From the NCBI RefSeq assembly GCF_038595055.1, contig NZ_CP152002.1, positions 2,958,501 through 3,022,500 on the forward strand: 64,000 nucleotides of DNA, in the 5' to 3' direction. Origin of the DNA: Paenibacillus sp. FSL R7-0345. Its GTDB lineage: Bacteria > Bacillota > Bacilli > Paenibacillales > Paenibacillaceae. Below, piece by piece: positions 8,100-17,767 of this stretch (position 1 is the stretch's first letter; each line of letters opens with the position of its first letter). The translations under genes were made by a program, and so were the position numbers. The notes beneath the pieces were generated by a model. The model saw only the letters and a program-made list of their open reading frames with translations, was not told the origin of the DNA and ran no database searches.

Positions 8100-8891
8100 A
8101 TGGCAGAACTTAAATTAGCAGGCAAAGTAGCAGTTGTAACCGGCGGCGGTTCCGGTATAGGCAAGGCGTCTGTTCTGGAATTCGCCAGAAACGGAGCCAA
8201 GGTGATCCTGCTGGACCGTACCCTTGATAATGCTGAAAAAGTGAAGCGTCAGGTAGAGCAGGCGGGCGGTGAGGCGCATGTCATCGAGTGTGATATTGAA
8301 CAGCCTCAGCAGGTGAAGGAAGCCATCAATCAGGCTGCGGCCAAGTGGGGCCGGCTGGATATTGTATTTGCAAATGCCGGAATTAACGGAGCAATGGCCC
8401 CGATTGAAACGATGGAGATAGAGGACTGGGATCAGACCATTCACATCAACTTGCGGGGGACATTTGCAACGGTCAAATACGCGATACCGCATCTCAAGGA
8501 GAAGGGCGGCAGCATTCTGATTAACAGCTCGATTAACGGTAACCGTGTCTTTTCCAATATCGGGTTCTCAGCTTACAGCACCACCAAGGCGGGGCAGGTC
8601 GCTTTTATGAAAATGGCGGCGCTTGAGCTGGCCCAGTACAATATCAGGGTCAACGCCATCTGTCCTGGTGCGATCACTACCAATATCGATGACAATACCT
8701 ACCCTTCTGAGGATCTCCAGGAAGTGCAGATCCAGGTCGAGTTCCCGGATGGCGATCAGCCGCTTGAGGAAGCGCCGGGACGTCCGGATCAGGTAGCCAA
8801 GCTGGCCCTGTTCCTTGCTTCCAATGATTCCGATCATATTACAGGTACAGAAATTTATTGTGACGGTGCAGAATCCCTGCTGCATGGGTAG
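8100..8891 (+). CDS. SDR family NAD(P)-dependent oxidoreductase
   Basis: A 263-residue short-chain dehydrogenase. It has the cofactor motif TGGGSGIG near residue 14, NAG at the fourth strand (FANAGINGA), the catalytic Ser in LINSSING and the YSTTK active-site pair. It ends in the usual TGTEIYCDGAES segment. The frame is open further upstream, but ATG 8100 has AGGAGG about 9 bases before it and starts right before the Rossmann fold. Asp in LLDRT after strand 2 favours NAD over NADP. Substrate unknown. It stands alone. Confidence 0.92.
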   Translation: MAELKLAGKVAVVTGGGSGIGKASVLEFARNGAKVILLDRTLDNAEKVKRQVEQAGGEAHVIECDIEQPQQVKEAINQAAAKWGRLDIVFANAGINGAMAPIETMEIEDWDQTIHINLRGTFATVKYAIPHLKEKGGSILINSSINGNRVFSNIGFSAYSTTKAGQVAFMKMAALELAQYNIRVNAICPGAITTNIDDNTYPSEDLQEVQIQVEFPDGDQPLEEAPGRPDQVAKLALFLASNDSDHITGTEIYCDGAESLLHG

Positions 8892-9124
8892 TCCATTCTA
8901 AACGGGAATAGCCCTGCATAAGCATTTAAAGAATAGTTCCTCCTTCCGAAGAAACGGATTCCATCAGCGGCACAGCTGCAGCAGCCTCTCACGGGTTAAT
9001 GCAGTATGCGGCAGAGCGGCATGCGTTTCTTCTTTATTTTAATTTCCTCTTTATTTTAAATTGTATCAAGCCTGGCCGCCGTTTTGAGGTATACTGATTC
9101 TATCTGTTTTTTAGAGGAGGAGCC

Positions 9125-9847
9125 ATGAGTATTGATCTTCATACTGAATCGATTGTAAAACTGCTGGTAGCCATGCTGTTCGGGCTGTTCATCGGCATCG
9201 ACCGGCAATTAAAGCAGAAACCGCTGGGGATCCGGACCAGCATGGTTATCAGCATCGCAAGCTGTCTGGTGACGCTTGTCTCCATTCATGCCTACGACAA
9301 GTTTGGCGGGGCAGAACATCCTACGATGGACCCGATGCGTCTGGCGGCACAGATTGTCAGCGGGATCGGTTTCCTGGGGGCCGGTGTTATTTTGCGCAGG
9401 GGCGGAGATGCCATTTCGGGTCTGACCTCAGCGGCGCTGATCTGGACTGCCTCAGGGATCGGAATTGCGGTAGGCGCAGGCTTTTATCTGGAAGCGGGGT
9501 ATGCGGTAGTGCTGCTTATGTTCGCTGTTAACGCAGTTCCGCTGCTGATCAAGGCGATTGGCCCTGAGGTGCTTAACAAGCATGAAATCTCCGTCAAAAT
9601 CATCATGGAGCCCAACTACGTGCTGACAGAGGTTATCCAGAAGATTGAGGGGCGGCCAATGACAGAACAGCGTAAAACACGTAAACCGGGCCGGTCCATC
9701 CGCCGGATGAAAATCAAGGATCTGGATGACGGCAGACAGCTGATTGATATGGTTTTGTCCGCGCCTGACCATGATTATGCGACAGAAATCTACTATGATG
9801 TGAAAAAAATAGAACATGTCATGAGCGTCGAAGTGGAACAATTGTAA
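9125..9847 (+). CDS. MgtC/SapB family membrane protein
   Basis: A 240-residue protein. Residues about 10-140 hold four to five helices with the family signature GLFIGIDRQLKQKPLGIRTS and the GIGFLGAGVILRRG loop. Residues about 150-240 form a soluble C-terminal domain (ACT-like in homologues). MgtC proteins are linked to magnesium limitation and inhibition of the F-type ATP synthase in some bacteria; the function here is not known. AGAGGAGG lies 6 bases before ATG. There is no visible Mg riboswitch upstream and no magnesium transporter gene nearby. Confidence 0.92.
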   Translation: MSIDLHTESIVKLLVAMLFGLFIGIDRQLKQKPLGIRTSMVISIASCLVTLVSIHAYDKFGGAEHPTMDPMRLAAQIVSGIGFLGAGVILRRGGDAISGLTSAALIWTASGIGIAVGAGFYLEAGYAVVLLMFAVNAVPLLIKAIGPEVLNKHEISVKIIMEPNYVLTEVIQKIEGRPMTEQRKTRKPGRSIRRMKIKDLDDGRQLIDMVLSAPDHDYATEIYYDVKKIEHVMSVEVEQL

Positions 9848-9931
9848 AAATGCCATGTTACCGCTTCCGCAGATGTGTTAATCTATTTAAGAGAGTCATT
9901 TTGAGAATATGGAAGGGAGAAGAAATTTACG

Positions 9932-10921
9932 ATGTCGATTACTGCATATGAAGGACAATTTGAAGGTGAAGCTGCGGTCTGGCTGAAGGCCGGACGTTAT
10001 GAGGCGGCCATTCTGCCGCACATCGGGGGCAACCTGATCTGCTTCCGCGATACTGAGAACGGATACCGCTTCCTGCATGAGCCCGCTGCTGAGGAAATGG
10101 AGGCTTTTAAAGCCAGTCCCGGGATTCACGGCATTCCGGTGCTGTTCCCTCCAAACCGTTATGAGGACGGGGAATTTCCGTTTAACGGCCAGACGTATCA
10201 CCTTCCGGTGAATGAGACGGCGACCGGCAACCATCTGCATGGGTTTTTACATACTTCTGCCTGGGAAGTGGAGGAATTCGGCAGCGGTAAAAGCGAAAGC
10301 TTTGTCACAGTAGCCATCAAGGTGGATGAGGACCATCCTTCCTATCAATATCTGCCGTTCAAATATACCGTTAAGCTGCGCTATACGCTGGGTGAGGGCG
10401 GATTATCCAAGCAGCTGCTGGTGCACAATGACGGTGAAGAGCTGATGCCGTGTCTGCTGGCGTTCCATACTGCCATTAATGCACCGTTTGCACCGGGCAG
10501 TACACCGCAGGATTACAAAGTGAAGCTGACCATTGGTGAACGCTGGGAGCTTAACGAGCGTATGCTGCCTACGGGTGCTTATCAGGAGCTGACCGCGGAC
10601 GAAATTGCCCTGCGTGATGAAGGTTTGTATCCGTTCTATGCGTCAATGGACAATCACTATACTGCAGTGGCCCAGAATGGCCGTAACCGGATGGAACTCA
10701 CAGACAGCAAATCCGGGGTAACCCTGGTTTATGATGTTGGAACATCGTACAAGCAGTGGATGATCTGGAACAACGGGGCGACCGAAGGCTTCTTTTGCCC
10801 TGAACCGCAGATTAACCTAGTTAATGCGCCTAAGGTTGATCTTCCGGCTGATCAAATCGGCCTGTTCAGCCTGGCACCGGGTGAGTTCTGGGAAGAGACC
10901 AGCCGTCTGTATGTAAAATAG
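9932..10921 (+). CDS. Aldose 1-epimerase family protein
   Basis: A 329-residue beta-sandwich protein of the galactose mutarotase-like superfamily. Visible family motifs are GIPVLFPPNR, the His pair in NHLHGFLH, the catalytic His in LLAFHTAIN and the glutamate in FFCPEPQI. These proteins interconvert sugar anomers, often sugar phosphates in this subgroup. The ATG has GGGAG upstream. The gene lies 84 bases after mgtC-like and ends at its own terminator. No sugar genes adjoin, so the substrate is open. Confidence 0.9.
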   Translation: MSITAYEGQFEGEAAVWLKAGRYEAAILPHIGGNLICFRDTENGYRFLHEPAAEEMEAFKASPGIHGIPVLFPPNRYEDGEFPFNGQTYHLPVNETATGNHLHGFLHTSAWEVEEFGSGKSESFVTVAIKVDEDHPSYQYLPFKYTVKLRYTLGEGGLSKQLLVHNDGEELMPCLLAFHTAINAPFAPGSTPQDYKVKLTIGERWELNERMLPTGAYQELTADEIALRDEGLYPFYASMDNHYTAVAQNGRNRMELTDSKSGVTLVYDVGTSYKQWMIWNNGATEGFFCPEPQINLVNAPKVDLPADQIGLFSLAPGEFWEETSRLYVK

Positions 10922-10966
10922 TACGGTCAAGCTTGGCTGGCCTTGCGTGTTGAAATGTTTAAAATA

Positions 10967-11004
10967 GGGCGGGATGCAGCCAAGGTGCTGCTTCCCGCTT
11001 TTTT
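10967..11004 (+). terminator. Intrinsic terminator of the epimerase gene
   Basis: GCGGGATGCAGC pairs with GCTGCTTCCCGC followed by TTTTTT. Confidence 0.9.
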
Positions 11005-11105
11005 GCTTGTATAAAAAAGTATATCCCCGGCAGACAGAGGTCAAGAATAGGAGCAGCGGCGCAAAAGGCTGGCCAAAATTTAATCCTGCTTTAAGGAAAA
11101 TGGCG

Positions 11106-11125
11106 TATACTACACGTTTAGTATA
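11106..11125. promoter_or_regulatory. Palindrome in front of the LtaS-like gene
   Basis: TATACTA (11106-11112) and TAGTATA (11119-11125) form a perfect 7-base inverted repeat separated by 6 bases, ending 16 bases before the preferred TTG start. TATACT could serve as a -10 box, so the palindrome may be an operator or a short mRNA stem. No good -35 box is evident. Confidence 0.4.
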
Positions 11126-11141
11126 GTTAGGAGTGATTATT

Positions 11142-12947
11142 TTGCGCCACACGCTGTTGTCCCGGAGAGTCTTCCTGCTGGCTGCCGGCCTGCTTTTTAC
11201 CGGCTTTCTGCTAAATTCCTGCCTGCAGACCGCCTCATTTGGTCTGGATTTCCAGCGCATGTTCGGCTGGATTTCCCAGTATCCGCTGCTGTATATAACC
11301 GGCAGCCTCTTTTTCTTCTTTCTGCTGCTTGCAGCTCTGGTCATTCTGCCCAATATGTACATCGGGCCCGGAATCATTATACTGCTTGTTGCTATAACGG
11401 CTACTGCAGATTATAAAAAGCTGGCGACGACCGGGGAGCCGCTGTTTCCCTGGGATCTGCTGCTGCTTAAAAATGCGGCAGATATGCGCACTATTACAAA
11501 AGGCATGATCTCGCCGCTGATGCTGGCAGCAGCCGTGTTATCCGCTGCTGTGCTGATCTGGCTGCTGCGGAGGCTGCCGGTGCTGAAGCTGCGCCTGCCG
11601 CTTAGGTTTCTGCTGGGCTCAGCATCCATCCTTATGCTGGCCGGATTTATCAGTATGGTCGGCGGGCAGAGCTCACTTGCGTCCTCGCTGAAATACCAGA
11701 ATGTATTCTGGAACCAGAAGGTGAATTATACACAGAACGGTTTTCTGTACGCTTTTACCGGTAATCTGAAGCAGAATCTGATGGAGCAGCCGGAAGGGTA
11801 CAGCCGTCAGGCAATTAAAGAAATTGCCGCCAGGTACAGTGAACAGCCGGCTGCCGTGCGTGCGTCTGCTGCCGGGGAGCAGCCCAATATTCTGTTCATG
11901 ATGGATGAAGCCTTCTTTGACCTTACCCGGCTGGAAGGGCTTGCTTTCAGTGAAGATCCGCTCAGCTTCATTCATGCGGCGGAGTCTAAAGTACCGTCGG
12001 GGTATCTGCTCTCACCGGAATTTGGCGGAAACACGGCCAACGTGGAGTTTGAAGCGCTGACCGGGTTGTCCATGTACTTTTTGAATGACGGGTCTATACC
12101 CTATCAGCAGCGGCTGGTCAAAATGTCCTCAATGCCGTCCATCGTCAGCATTCTGAAGGAGCGGGGGTACAAGGCGGAAGCGCTGCATCCTTTTGATGCA
12201 ACCTTTTATAACCGCAACCGTGTGTATCCTGTGCTTGGCTTCGATTCCTTTACCAGCGAAAAGGATCTGGGTGACAGCGGCCGGATCACCCCTGACGGTT
12301 ATATCTCCGACAAGTTCGCCGTACAGGAGGCGGTGCGCCGGCTAAAGTCAGCAGCAGACCCGCTGTTTCTTCATCTGGTAACGATGCAGAACCATTTTCC
12401 GTTCACCAAAGGGCTGAACGGGCCGAATACGATTAGTGTCAGCGGAGTTCAGGCCGGATATAAAGATGAAATCGAAACCTATGCCCAGAATGCCAGGCTT
12501 ACAGACGAAGCGCTGGCCGACCTGCAGCAGGAGCTGCTTACGATAGAGCGGCCGACAATCGCCGTATTTTGGGGTGACCATCTGCCGGCGCTGTCGGCAG
12601 GAATTTATACGGATGCGGGCTGGGACGGTGAGCCCAGGCTGAAGCATGAGACCAAGCTGATGGTGCTGGCCAACTTTGATATCGGAGCCGATCCGCTCGG
12701 AACACTCAGCCCGGCGTTTCTGGGACCGGAGGTATTCCGGCTGTCCGGAATGTCTCTGCCACCGTATTATAAGCTGCTGGAACAAGTCCAAAATGAGATT
12801 CCCGGCCTCAGCAAAGCTGTCCTGCTCGGCAGCTCCGGTCCGTTTAGCGGGCTGACCCCGAAACAGCAGGGACTGCTGGACGATTACCGCCTTGTGGAAT
12901 ATGACCTGCTGGAAGGCGAGAACTATTCGGCAGGCCTGTTGTTCTGA
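11142..12947 (+). CDS. LTA synthase family membrane sulfatase-like protein
   Basis: About 601 residues. The N-terminal five hydrophobic helices (residues about 8-180) anchor an extracellular sulfatase-fold domain. The metal/active-site pattern is visible: the PNILFMMDEAFFD segment, the nucleophilic Thr region GGNTANVEFEALTG, and FWGDHLPAL near the C-terminus. LtaS-type enzymes transfer glycerol phosphate from phosphatidylglycerol to build lipoteichoic acid; relatives may be primases or modify other polymers. A GTG at 11133 touches the ribosome site TTAGGAG, so TTG 11142, 9 bases after that site, is the better start. An arginine-finger-like role is not implied. Confidence 0.85.
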   Translation: MRHTLLSRRVFLLAAGLLFTGFLLNSCLQTASFGLDFQRMFGWISQYPLLYITGSLFFFFLLLAALVILPNMYIGPGIIILLVAITATADYKKLATTGEPLFPWDLLLLKNAADMRTITKGMISPLMLAAAVLSAAVLIWLLRRLPVLKLRLPLRFLLGSASILMLAGFISMVGGQSSLASSLKYQNVFWNQKVNYTQNGFLYAFTGNLKQNLMEQPEGYSRQAIKEIAARYSEQPAAVRASAAGEQPNILFMMDEAFFDLTRLEGLAFSEDPLSFIHAAESKVPSGYLLSPEFGGNTANVEFEALTGLSMYFLNDGSIPYQQRLVKMSSMPSIVSILKERGYKAEALHPFDATFYNRNRVYPVLGFDSFTSEKDLGDSGRITPDGYISDKFAVQEAVRRLKSAADPLFLHLVTMQNHFPFTKGLNGPNTISVSGVQAGYKDEIETYAQNARLTDEALADLQQELLTIERPTIAVFWGDHLPALSAGIYTDAGWDGEPRLKHETKLMVLANFDIGADPLGTLSPAFLGPEVFRLSGMSLPPYYKLLEQVQNEIPGLSKAVLLGSSGPFSGLTPKQQGLLDDYRLVEYDLLEGENYSAGLLF

Positions 12948-12960
12948 TCTGTACCTTCAT

Positions 12961-12996
12961 GCCGTCTTCGCATCTGCGGAGGCGGCTCTCTTTTTA
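12961..12996 (+). terminator. Intrinsic terminator of the LtaS-like gene
   Basis: GCCGTCTTCGCA pairs with TGCGGAGGCGGC, followed by TCTCTTTTT. Confidence 0.8.
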
Positions 12997-13118
12997 TATA
13001 GGCTCCTAAATAGAAGGAAAACGGATGCATGCTGTGGAAATAATAGACAGGCTTGCGCTGTCCGGCAAAGCATTGGATAATAGCACTCAAAGAACTTTAA
13101 CTGGAGGCCGGAGCTGAG

Positions 13119-13787
13119 ATGCAGATTATTGCAATGCTGACGATGCTGATTGACCACATGGGCTACATCTTTTTCCCGGATGAGATGGGCTGGAGAATCA
13201 TTGGAAGAATCGCTTTTCCGATTTACTGCTACGGGCTTGTGCAGGGGCATATACATACTAAGTCGAGACCCAGATACCTTATGCGGCTGCTGCTGATTGC
13301 GGTAATTGCCCAGGTGCCGTACAATATGGCGCTTGACCCCGGCGGCTGGAATGTTGTCTTTACGCTGCTGCTCTCGGCCATTGTCCTGCTCATACTGGAT
13401 AAGCTGCCGTCCATCTGGCTGGGCATCCCGGTTGTGCTGATTGCTATTTATGTAATGGATGTTCTGCCGCTTGACTACAATGCTTACGGTCTGATCCTGG
13501 TTCTGATCTTCCGTTATACACGGTCGTATTATATGATTCTGGCACACTTTGTGCTGAATGCCTTTTACCTGTTCTACAGCGGCTGGTTTGTCCAGCTGTT
13601 CAGTATTGTACCGACTATCCTGATTGCCGTATTTCCGGCTGCATGGGCCTTTCTTGAAAAAAGAAGGCTGCCCCGCTGGGCTTGGTGGTCTTTTTATCCG
13701 GCTCACCTGGCGGTGCTGGCGGTAATGAAGATTATCCTTTACCAGGATTGGGTAAATATTGAATGGAAAACTTTGTTTATGCTGTAG
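13119..13787 (+). CDS. TraX family membrane protein
   Basis: A 222-residue protein with about seven hydrophobic helices. The opening MLTMLIDHMGYIFFP, the GRIAFPIYCYGLVQG loop and HTKSRPRYLMRLL are characteristic of the TraX family (PF05857). The founding member acetylates F-pilin, but chromosomal copies in Gram-positive bacteria are not tied to conjugation and are probably acyltransferases of unknown target. GGAG lies just before the ATG. No conjugation genes are nearby. Confidence 0.88.
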   Translation: MQIIAMLTMLIDHMGYIFFPDEMGWRIIGRIAFPIYCYGLVQGHIHTKSRPRYLMRLLLIAVIAQVPYNMALDPGGWNVVFTLLLSAIVLLILDKLPSIWLGIPVVLIAIYVMDVLPLDYNAYGLILVLIFRYTRSYYMILAHFVLNAFYLFYSGWFVQLFSIVPTILIAVFPAAWAFLEKRRLPRWAWWSFYPAHLAVLAVMKIILYQDWVNIEWKTLFML

Positions 13788-13856
13788 CCTTAATTCAAGT
13801 CCTTCCTCTTTTGAGTTGATGGATAGATGTACAAATAACCGAAAAGGAGTCATGCT

Positions 13857-15374
13857 ATGAGGAGATTGAAGAAGGGGACTAAATGGCTGCTGCCGGTACT
13901 TGCAATGCTGCTGATTCTGGCAGGTTGTCAGACGGTTGGAGGGCTGGATGTAAACAAGGCACTACTGGGGGATCTTGATGTCAAATCTGTGGAATCCAGT
14001 ACAACCTTATCCTTAAAGGCGGTTCCGGCTGACGGAATCAGTGCTGAGGATCTGGAAATGGTCGAACTTATCAATTCTTTTTCTGTTAATGTCGCTCATG
14101 TTAAGCTGCAGGACAACGGAAATCTTTCCGCAGCCGGCTCGGTGACCTACAAACAGGCAACTGTACCGTTCACCCTGTCGATGGATCAGCAAGCCGTTGT
14201 ATTTAATGCAGAGGGAGCTAAACAGCCATTCTACTTCCCGCTTGAGAATTATGAGGCTTCCCTGGGTGTAGAAGGGCTCGATGAGAGCAAGCTGCAGGAT
14301 ATCTCCAGGCTTGTTAGCGAATTTGTGGTTAAAAACCTGCCTAACCCTGCTGCAATCAGCGCTACCTCTGTTAGTGAAACTGTGTATGGCCAGCAGCTTA
14401 ACCTGACGAAGCTACATACCGAAATTACAGGCGAAGAACTGCCTGCCCTGGTGAAGAGCTTCCTCAAATCCGTTTCGAAGGATACTGAAGGCTTCACAGC
14501 TTTGATTGGCGGTCTATATGACTATCTGTATCCGCTTCTGACTGCTGCCGGAGCTGATGATGAGCTGGATATGCTTGGCTTCGGCGACATTCCGCTGGAG
14601 GATAAGGAAGGCGTTGTAACCGTGGCCCATGATGCTGCCAAGCTGGCAGTGGATGCGCTGCTGCTTGTTTACGACAAACAGCTTGAGAGTCTTTATGAGA
14701 CTACACCTGAGCTGGCTACGGTTCTGAGCAAGGATACCAAGCTGCAGGTAGATCTGTTTGTAGACAGCGGCTTCCATGTCCGCAAGCAGAATATTGACCT
14801 TACCGTTGCTTTGCCAACCAGTGAGGATCTGCCGCTGAAGAGCATTTCCGTACAGTCGGAGAGCCAGACCTGGAACGTGAACGGACCGGTTACTGCAGAC
14901 CTGATCAGCAAGGAAGGCGCTCTTGATCTGAGCAGCACCGAGCTGACTCCGGGTGAAACGCTGCGTAATTTCGAGCCGGGCTCAACCGTCTACAATGTAC
15001 TTAAGGATGACTTTAACATCACCGCCAAAACCTTAATGATTGAACCGTACGATGATGATTATTATTATCCTGTAAATATTGGCGGCACAACCTGGGTACC
15101 GCTGCGTTATGTAGCAGAAGATCTTGATGCCCAAGTGAAGTGGGATGGTGCAACCAAGTCCATCACAGTAACTGACGATGTCTACGGCGATTCAATTGTA
15201 TTCAAAATTGGTTCCGATCAGGCACTCGTGAACGGGACGGCTGTGAAGCTGCCGCTTCCGGTGTTTGTGGATGAATACGGGGATGCTAATGTACCGCTCC
15301 GTGTACTGGCCGAAGGGCTGCATGCGAAAGTAGAGAAGGACGAGGAAGGCTATATCTGGATCGAACGTCCTTAA
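13857..15374 (+). CDS. Stalk-domain lipoprotein (copper amine oxidase N-terminal domain)
   Basis: A 505-residue lipoprotein with signal peptide and lipobox LLILAGC at about residue 23. The middle (about 30-370) has no motif I recognise and is rich in beta and helix-forming residues. The end (about 395-505) contains two stalk-type units, VNIGGTTWVPLRYVAEDLDA and the later DANVPLRVLAEGLHA, as in many Paenibacillus surface proteins. Such domains probably mediate wall or protein contacts; no oxidase catalytic part is present. AAAAGGAG lies 8 bases before the ATG, and a terminator follows. Confidence 0.85.
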   Translation: MRRLKKGTKWLLPVLAMLLILAGCQTVGGLDVNKALLGDLDVKSVESSTTLSLKAVPADGISAEDLEMVELINSFSVNVAHVKLQDNGNLSAAGSVTYKQATVPFTLSMDQQAVVFNAEGAKQPFYFPLENYEASLGVEGLDESKLQDISRLVSEFVVKNLPNPAAISATSVSETVYGQQLNLTKLHTEITGEELPALVKSFLKSVSKDTEGFTALIGGLYDYLYPLLTAAGADDELDMLGFGDIPLEDKEGVVTVAHDAAKLAVDALLLVYDKQLESLYETTPELATVLSKDTKLQVDLFVDSGFHVRKQNIDLTVALPTSEDLPLKSISVQSESQTWNVNGPVTADLISKEGALDLSSTELTPGETLRNFEPGSTVYNVLKDDFNITAKTLMIEPYDDDYYYPVNIGGTTWVPLRYVAEDLDAQVKWDGATKSITVTDDVYGDSIVFKIGSDQALVNGTAVKLPLPVFVDEYGDANVPLRVLAEGLHAKVEKDEEGYIWIERP

Positions 15375-15403
15375 TCTGCGGTAAAAGTTTAATTGTAACT
15401 ATG

Positions 15404-15440
15404 AAAGCCGGAGTTCCCTGAATGGGGGCTCCGGCTTTTT
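15404..15440. terminator. Intrinsic terminator after the stalk lipoprotein
   Basis: AAAGCCGGAG pairs with CTCCGGCTTT, followed by a T-run on the plus strand. An A-run on the other side suggests it may also serve the convergent phosphoesterase gene. Confidence 0.88.
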
Positions 15441-15456
15441 GCTGCAGCAAAGCTGC

Positions 15457-16887
15457 CTACTGGGTGGTAAGGGTCACTTCAAGCGCTATATTGCTCTGTT
15501 CCTTGGGCCTTAGCATGCTGCTGATGTATCCGGACATAAAGCCTTCCTTCTGGCTTAGCCATAGCTGATAACCGGGCATCGCCTTAATAGCTTCAGCGTC
15601 ATGGCCGGCTGTACCGGCAAAATATTTAACATTCAGCGCCGACATCATTTGGGCCATGGATTGCTTGTCGGCTTCACTGAAGCTGCTGTCCTGCAGATTC
15701 TTCATCGCTTTGTTGTAAGAGCTTTCGGCGAACGACTGCTCGGCATATTCTTTAAAGCTTAGCAGGTTGGGGTCCGTAATTCCATTGTCAGCGGCCCATT
15801 GCCCGACATTAACGGAAGCTGTATTATAGGTGACTTTGCGGGACTGCGGATCATAGGTCATTGCGCCATACTGGTGCGGGTTGACGGCAAGAGCGCTGGT
15901 GGCAATATCATAAACCGGAAGAGCATCTGCATCGGCCGCCGCCTGGCCCGCAGCAGGATCACGGCGGATATCCTGCATATGGATATGTCCGGATAAGACC
16001 AGATTAAGGCTCTCCCGGCGCAATGCGGCCAGTGTCTCCTGGCTGTTATTCAGCTTGAAGCCGGATACAGACATGGAAGTGTGGCTCAGCAGGTTATGGT
16101 GCATCACTGTGATAATGGAGGCATTCTGCTTGGCAGCAAGCTCTACACAATCATTCATCCAGGATAAGGTTGCCGGCAGAATCCGCCCGTCCGTCTGCGG
16201 GAATCCGTACTTCTCGTTATTAATATACTGGCTGCTGTCGATCATCAGCAGCCACAAGCCCGGTGCGGCATTGGCAACATAGCTCAGGCTGTTCGTATCT
16301 CTTGAAATAGCTTCATCGTACCCGTAATCGGCATACAGCTCCGTGAAATCCTGGCTGGTGATGTGGTCTGTAACAATCTGCTTATCATCCTTAAAGGATC
16401 TGGCCCAGGGATTAAACAGATCGTGATTGCCGGGAATCACGTAGACAGAGGTGCCGTGAGCTTCAATCCGCTTCAGCTTGGCGGCAAGCTCTTTGTGGCT
16501 GCTTGCTTCGCCGTTGTTCGTCAGATCTCCGCTCAGGATCAGGAATTTCGGCTGTTTCAGCTCGGTATCATGCACAAGCGCCTCCATAAGCTCATCGCTG
16601 TACGGCAGCATTTTGCCGTCTCCGCTGCTTACATAGCTCTGGAACGCCGTGCCGCCGTCCTGAAGCGCCTTGTCAAGGTAATGGGTATCTGTGGCCACCC
16701 AGAAGGATACCGGTAAGGCATCGTTGAGAGAGGCGTCTGCATTAACAGCTGCTGCTTCAGGCATAGCTGTTGACAATTTTGTGTCTTTGCAGCCGCTCAG
16801 GAAAGAAACGGCGGCCAGCAGTAGGGTTAAAGCGAATAAAGGTGATTTTTTGAACAGAAAGCTGTGTTTTGGAGCGGAAAACAACAT
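15457..16887 (-). CDS. Metallophosphoesterase lipoprotein
   Basis: A 476-residue secreted phosphoesterase. The signal peptide ends at lipobox SFLSGC. The calcineurin-like metal ligands are all present: DTH (VATDTHYLD), GDL (LILSGDLTNNGE), GNHD (VIPGNHDLF), the His in VMHHNLL and GHIH (VLSGHIHMQD). Residues about 340-476 form an extra C-terminal helical part. Such enzymes cleave phosphomono- or diesters outside the cell; the substrate is not predictable. The start is preceded by AGGAAGG. Single gene, convergent with the stalk lipoprotein. Confidence 0.92.
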   Translation of the reverse strand: MLFSAPKHSFLFKKSPLFALTLLLAAVSFLSGCKDTKLSTAMPEAAAVNADASLNDALPVSFWVATDTHYLDKALQDGGTAFQSYVSSGDGKMLPYSDELMEALVHDTELKQPKFLILSGDLTNNGEASSHKELAAKLKRIEAHGTSVYVIPGNHDLFNPWARSFKDDKQIVTDHITSQDFTELYADYGYDEAISRDTNSLSYVANAAPGLWLLMIDSSQYINNEKYGFPQTDGRILPATLSWMNDCVELAAKQNASIITVMHHNLLSHTSMSVSGFKLNNSQETLAALRRESLNLVLSGHIHMQDIRRDPAAGQAAADADALPVYDIATSALAVNPHQYGAMTYDPQSRKVTYNTASVNVGQWAADNGITDPNLLSFKEYAEQSFAESSYNKAMKNLQDSSFSEADKQSMAQMMSALNVKYFAGTAGHDAEAIKAMPGYQLWLSQKEGFMSGYISSMLRPKEQSNIALEVTLTTQ

Positions 16888-17123
16888 ATTTAGGACCTTC
16901 CTTCAGCAATTTGGCGGAACTATTGTAGCTTATTTACGGCTGTTTTGTATATCGGAAGGAGGCAGGTGTTTCGAATCCGGCCCAGGTGAGTATAGAAAAT
17001 AGTGGAAAGCGAATAAAGGAGCGGATTACAGCGACAATAAGGTTGGTACAAACAATGGCAGCAGGAAAAAAATCTGATATGGGTGTTGTTTTATCGGAAT
17101 AGAAGTGTTAAGATATACAAAAG

Positions 17124-17134
17124 TTAGTTACTAA
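17124..17134. promoter_or_regulatory. Possible operator in front of the nitroreductase gene
   Basis: TTAGTTACTAA is a perfect palindrome 22 bases before the start codon and just after a TATACA -10-like box (17114-17119). Nitroreductase genes in Bacillus relatives are often controlled by MarR/DUF24-type redox repressors with TAGT/ACTA-type sites. No regulator gene adjoins, so this is only a candidate. Confidence 0.4.
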
Positions 17135-17156
17135 AATAAGTGGAGGTAGTTATCTT

Positions 17157-17756
17157 ATGTCTAAGAGTTTTCTGGAAGCAGTAGAAGCAAGACGGTCTGT
17201 ATATGCAATCAGCAAGGAATCCCCGATTTCCGATGAGCAAATCAAGGAAATTGTTGAAGCGGCCGTATTACATAGCCCGACTTCATTTAACTCCCAAAGC
17301 TCCAGAGCGGTAGTTCTGCTGGGGGAACAGCATGATAAACTATGGGATATCACTGCTGATACACTCCGCAAAATTGTACCGACAGAGCAATTCGAAGGCA
17401 CGGCTCAGAAGCTGGCTTCGTTCAAAGCAGGCTATGGCTCTGTACTGTTCTTCGAAGATCAGGCAGTTGTGAAGAATCTGCAGGAGAATTTTGCCCTGTA
17501 TGCAGACAATTTCCCAATCTGGTCGAACCAGTCCTCGGGTATTCTGCAGTTCGTAGTATGGACAGCTTTCTCTGAAGCCGGTCTGGGCGCTTCGCTTCAG
17601 CACTATAACCCGCTGATCGATGAAGAAGTGAAAGCAACCTTCGGCATTCCGGCGGAATGGAAGCTGATTGCCCAGCTGCCGTTCGGCAAAACTGTTACAG
17701 CACCGGGACCTAAAGAATTCCAGCCGATCGAAGACCGCGTAAAAGTAATTAAATAA
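17157..17756 (+). CDS. Nitroreductase family protein
   Basis: A 199-residue flavoprotein of the NfsA/NfsB-like fold. The N-terminus EAVEARRSVYAISKE carries the R-R/S-x-Y pattern that binds FMN phosphate. HSPTSFNSQSSR is the second FMN-binding loop, and GLGASLQHYNP with the C-terminal LPFG complete the family pattern. Likely NAD(P)H-dependent reduction of quinones or nitro compounds. GGAGG lies 9-10 bases before ATG. Its terminator doubles as the leader of the next gene (see 17768-17820). Confidence 0.92.
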   Translation: MSKSFLEAVEARRSVYAISKESPISDEQIKEIVEAAVLHSPTSFNSQSSRAVVLLGEQHDKLWDITADTLRKIVPTEQFEGTAQKLASFKAGYGSVLFFEDQAVVKNLQENFALYADNFPIWSNQSSGILQFVVWTAFSEAGLGASLQHYNPLIDEEVKATFGIPAEWKLIAQLPFGKTVTAPGPKEFQPIEDRVKVIK

Positions 17757-17767
17757 GCAGCTGTTTG

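Noticed and set aside
13119-13787. TraX as evidence of a conjugative element
   Set aside because: No relaxase, coupling protein, integrase or attachment site is present, and chromosomal TraX homologues are common.
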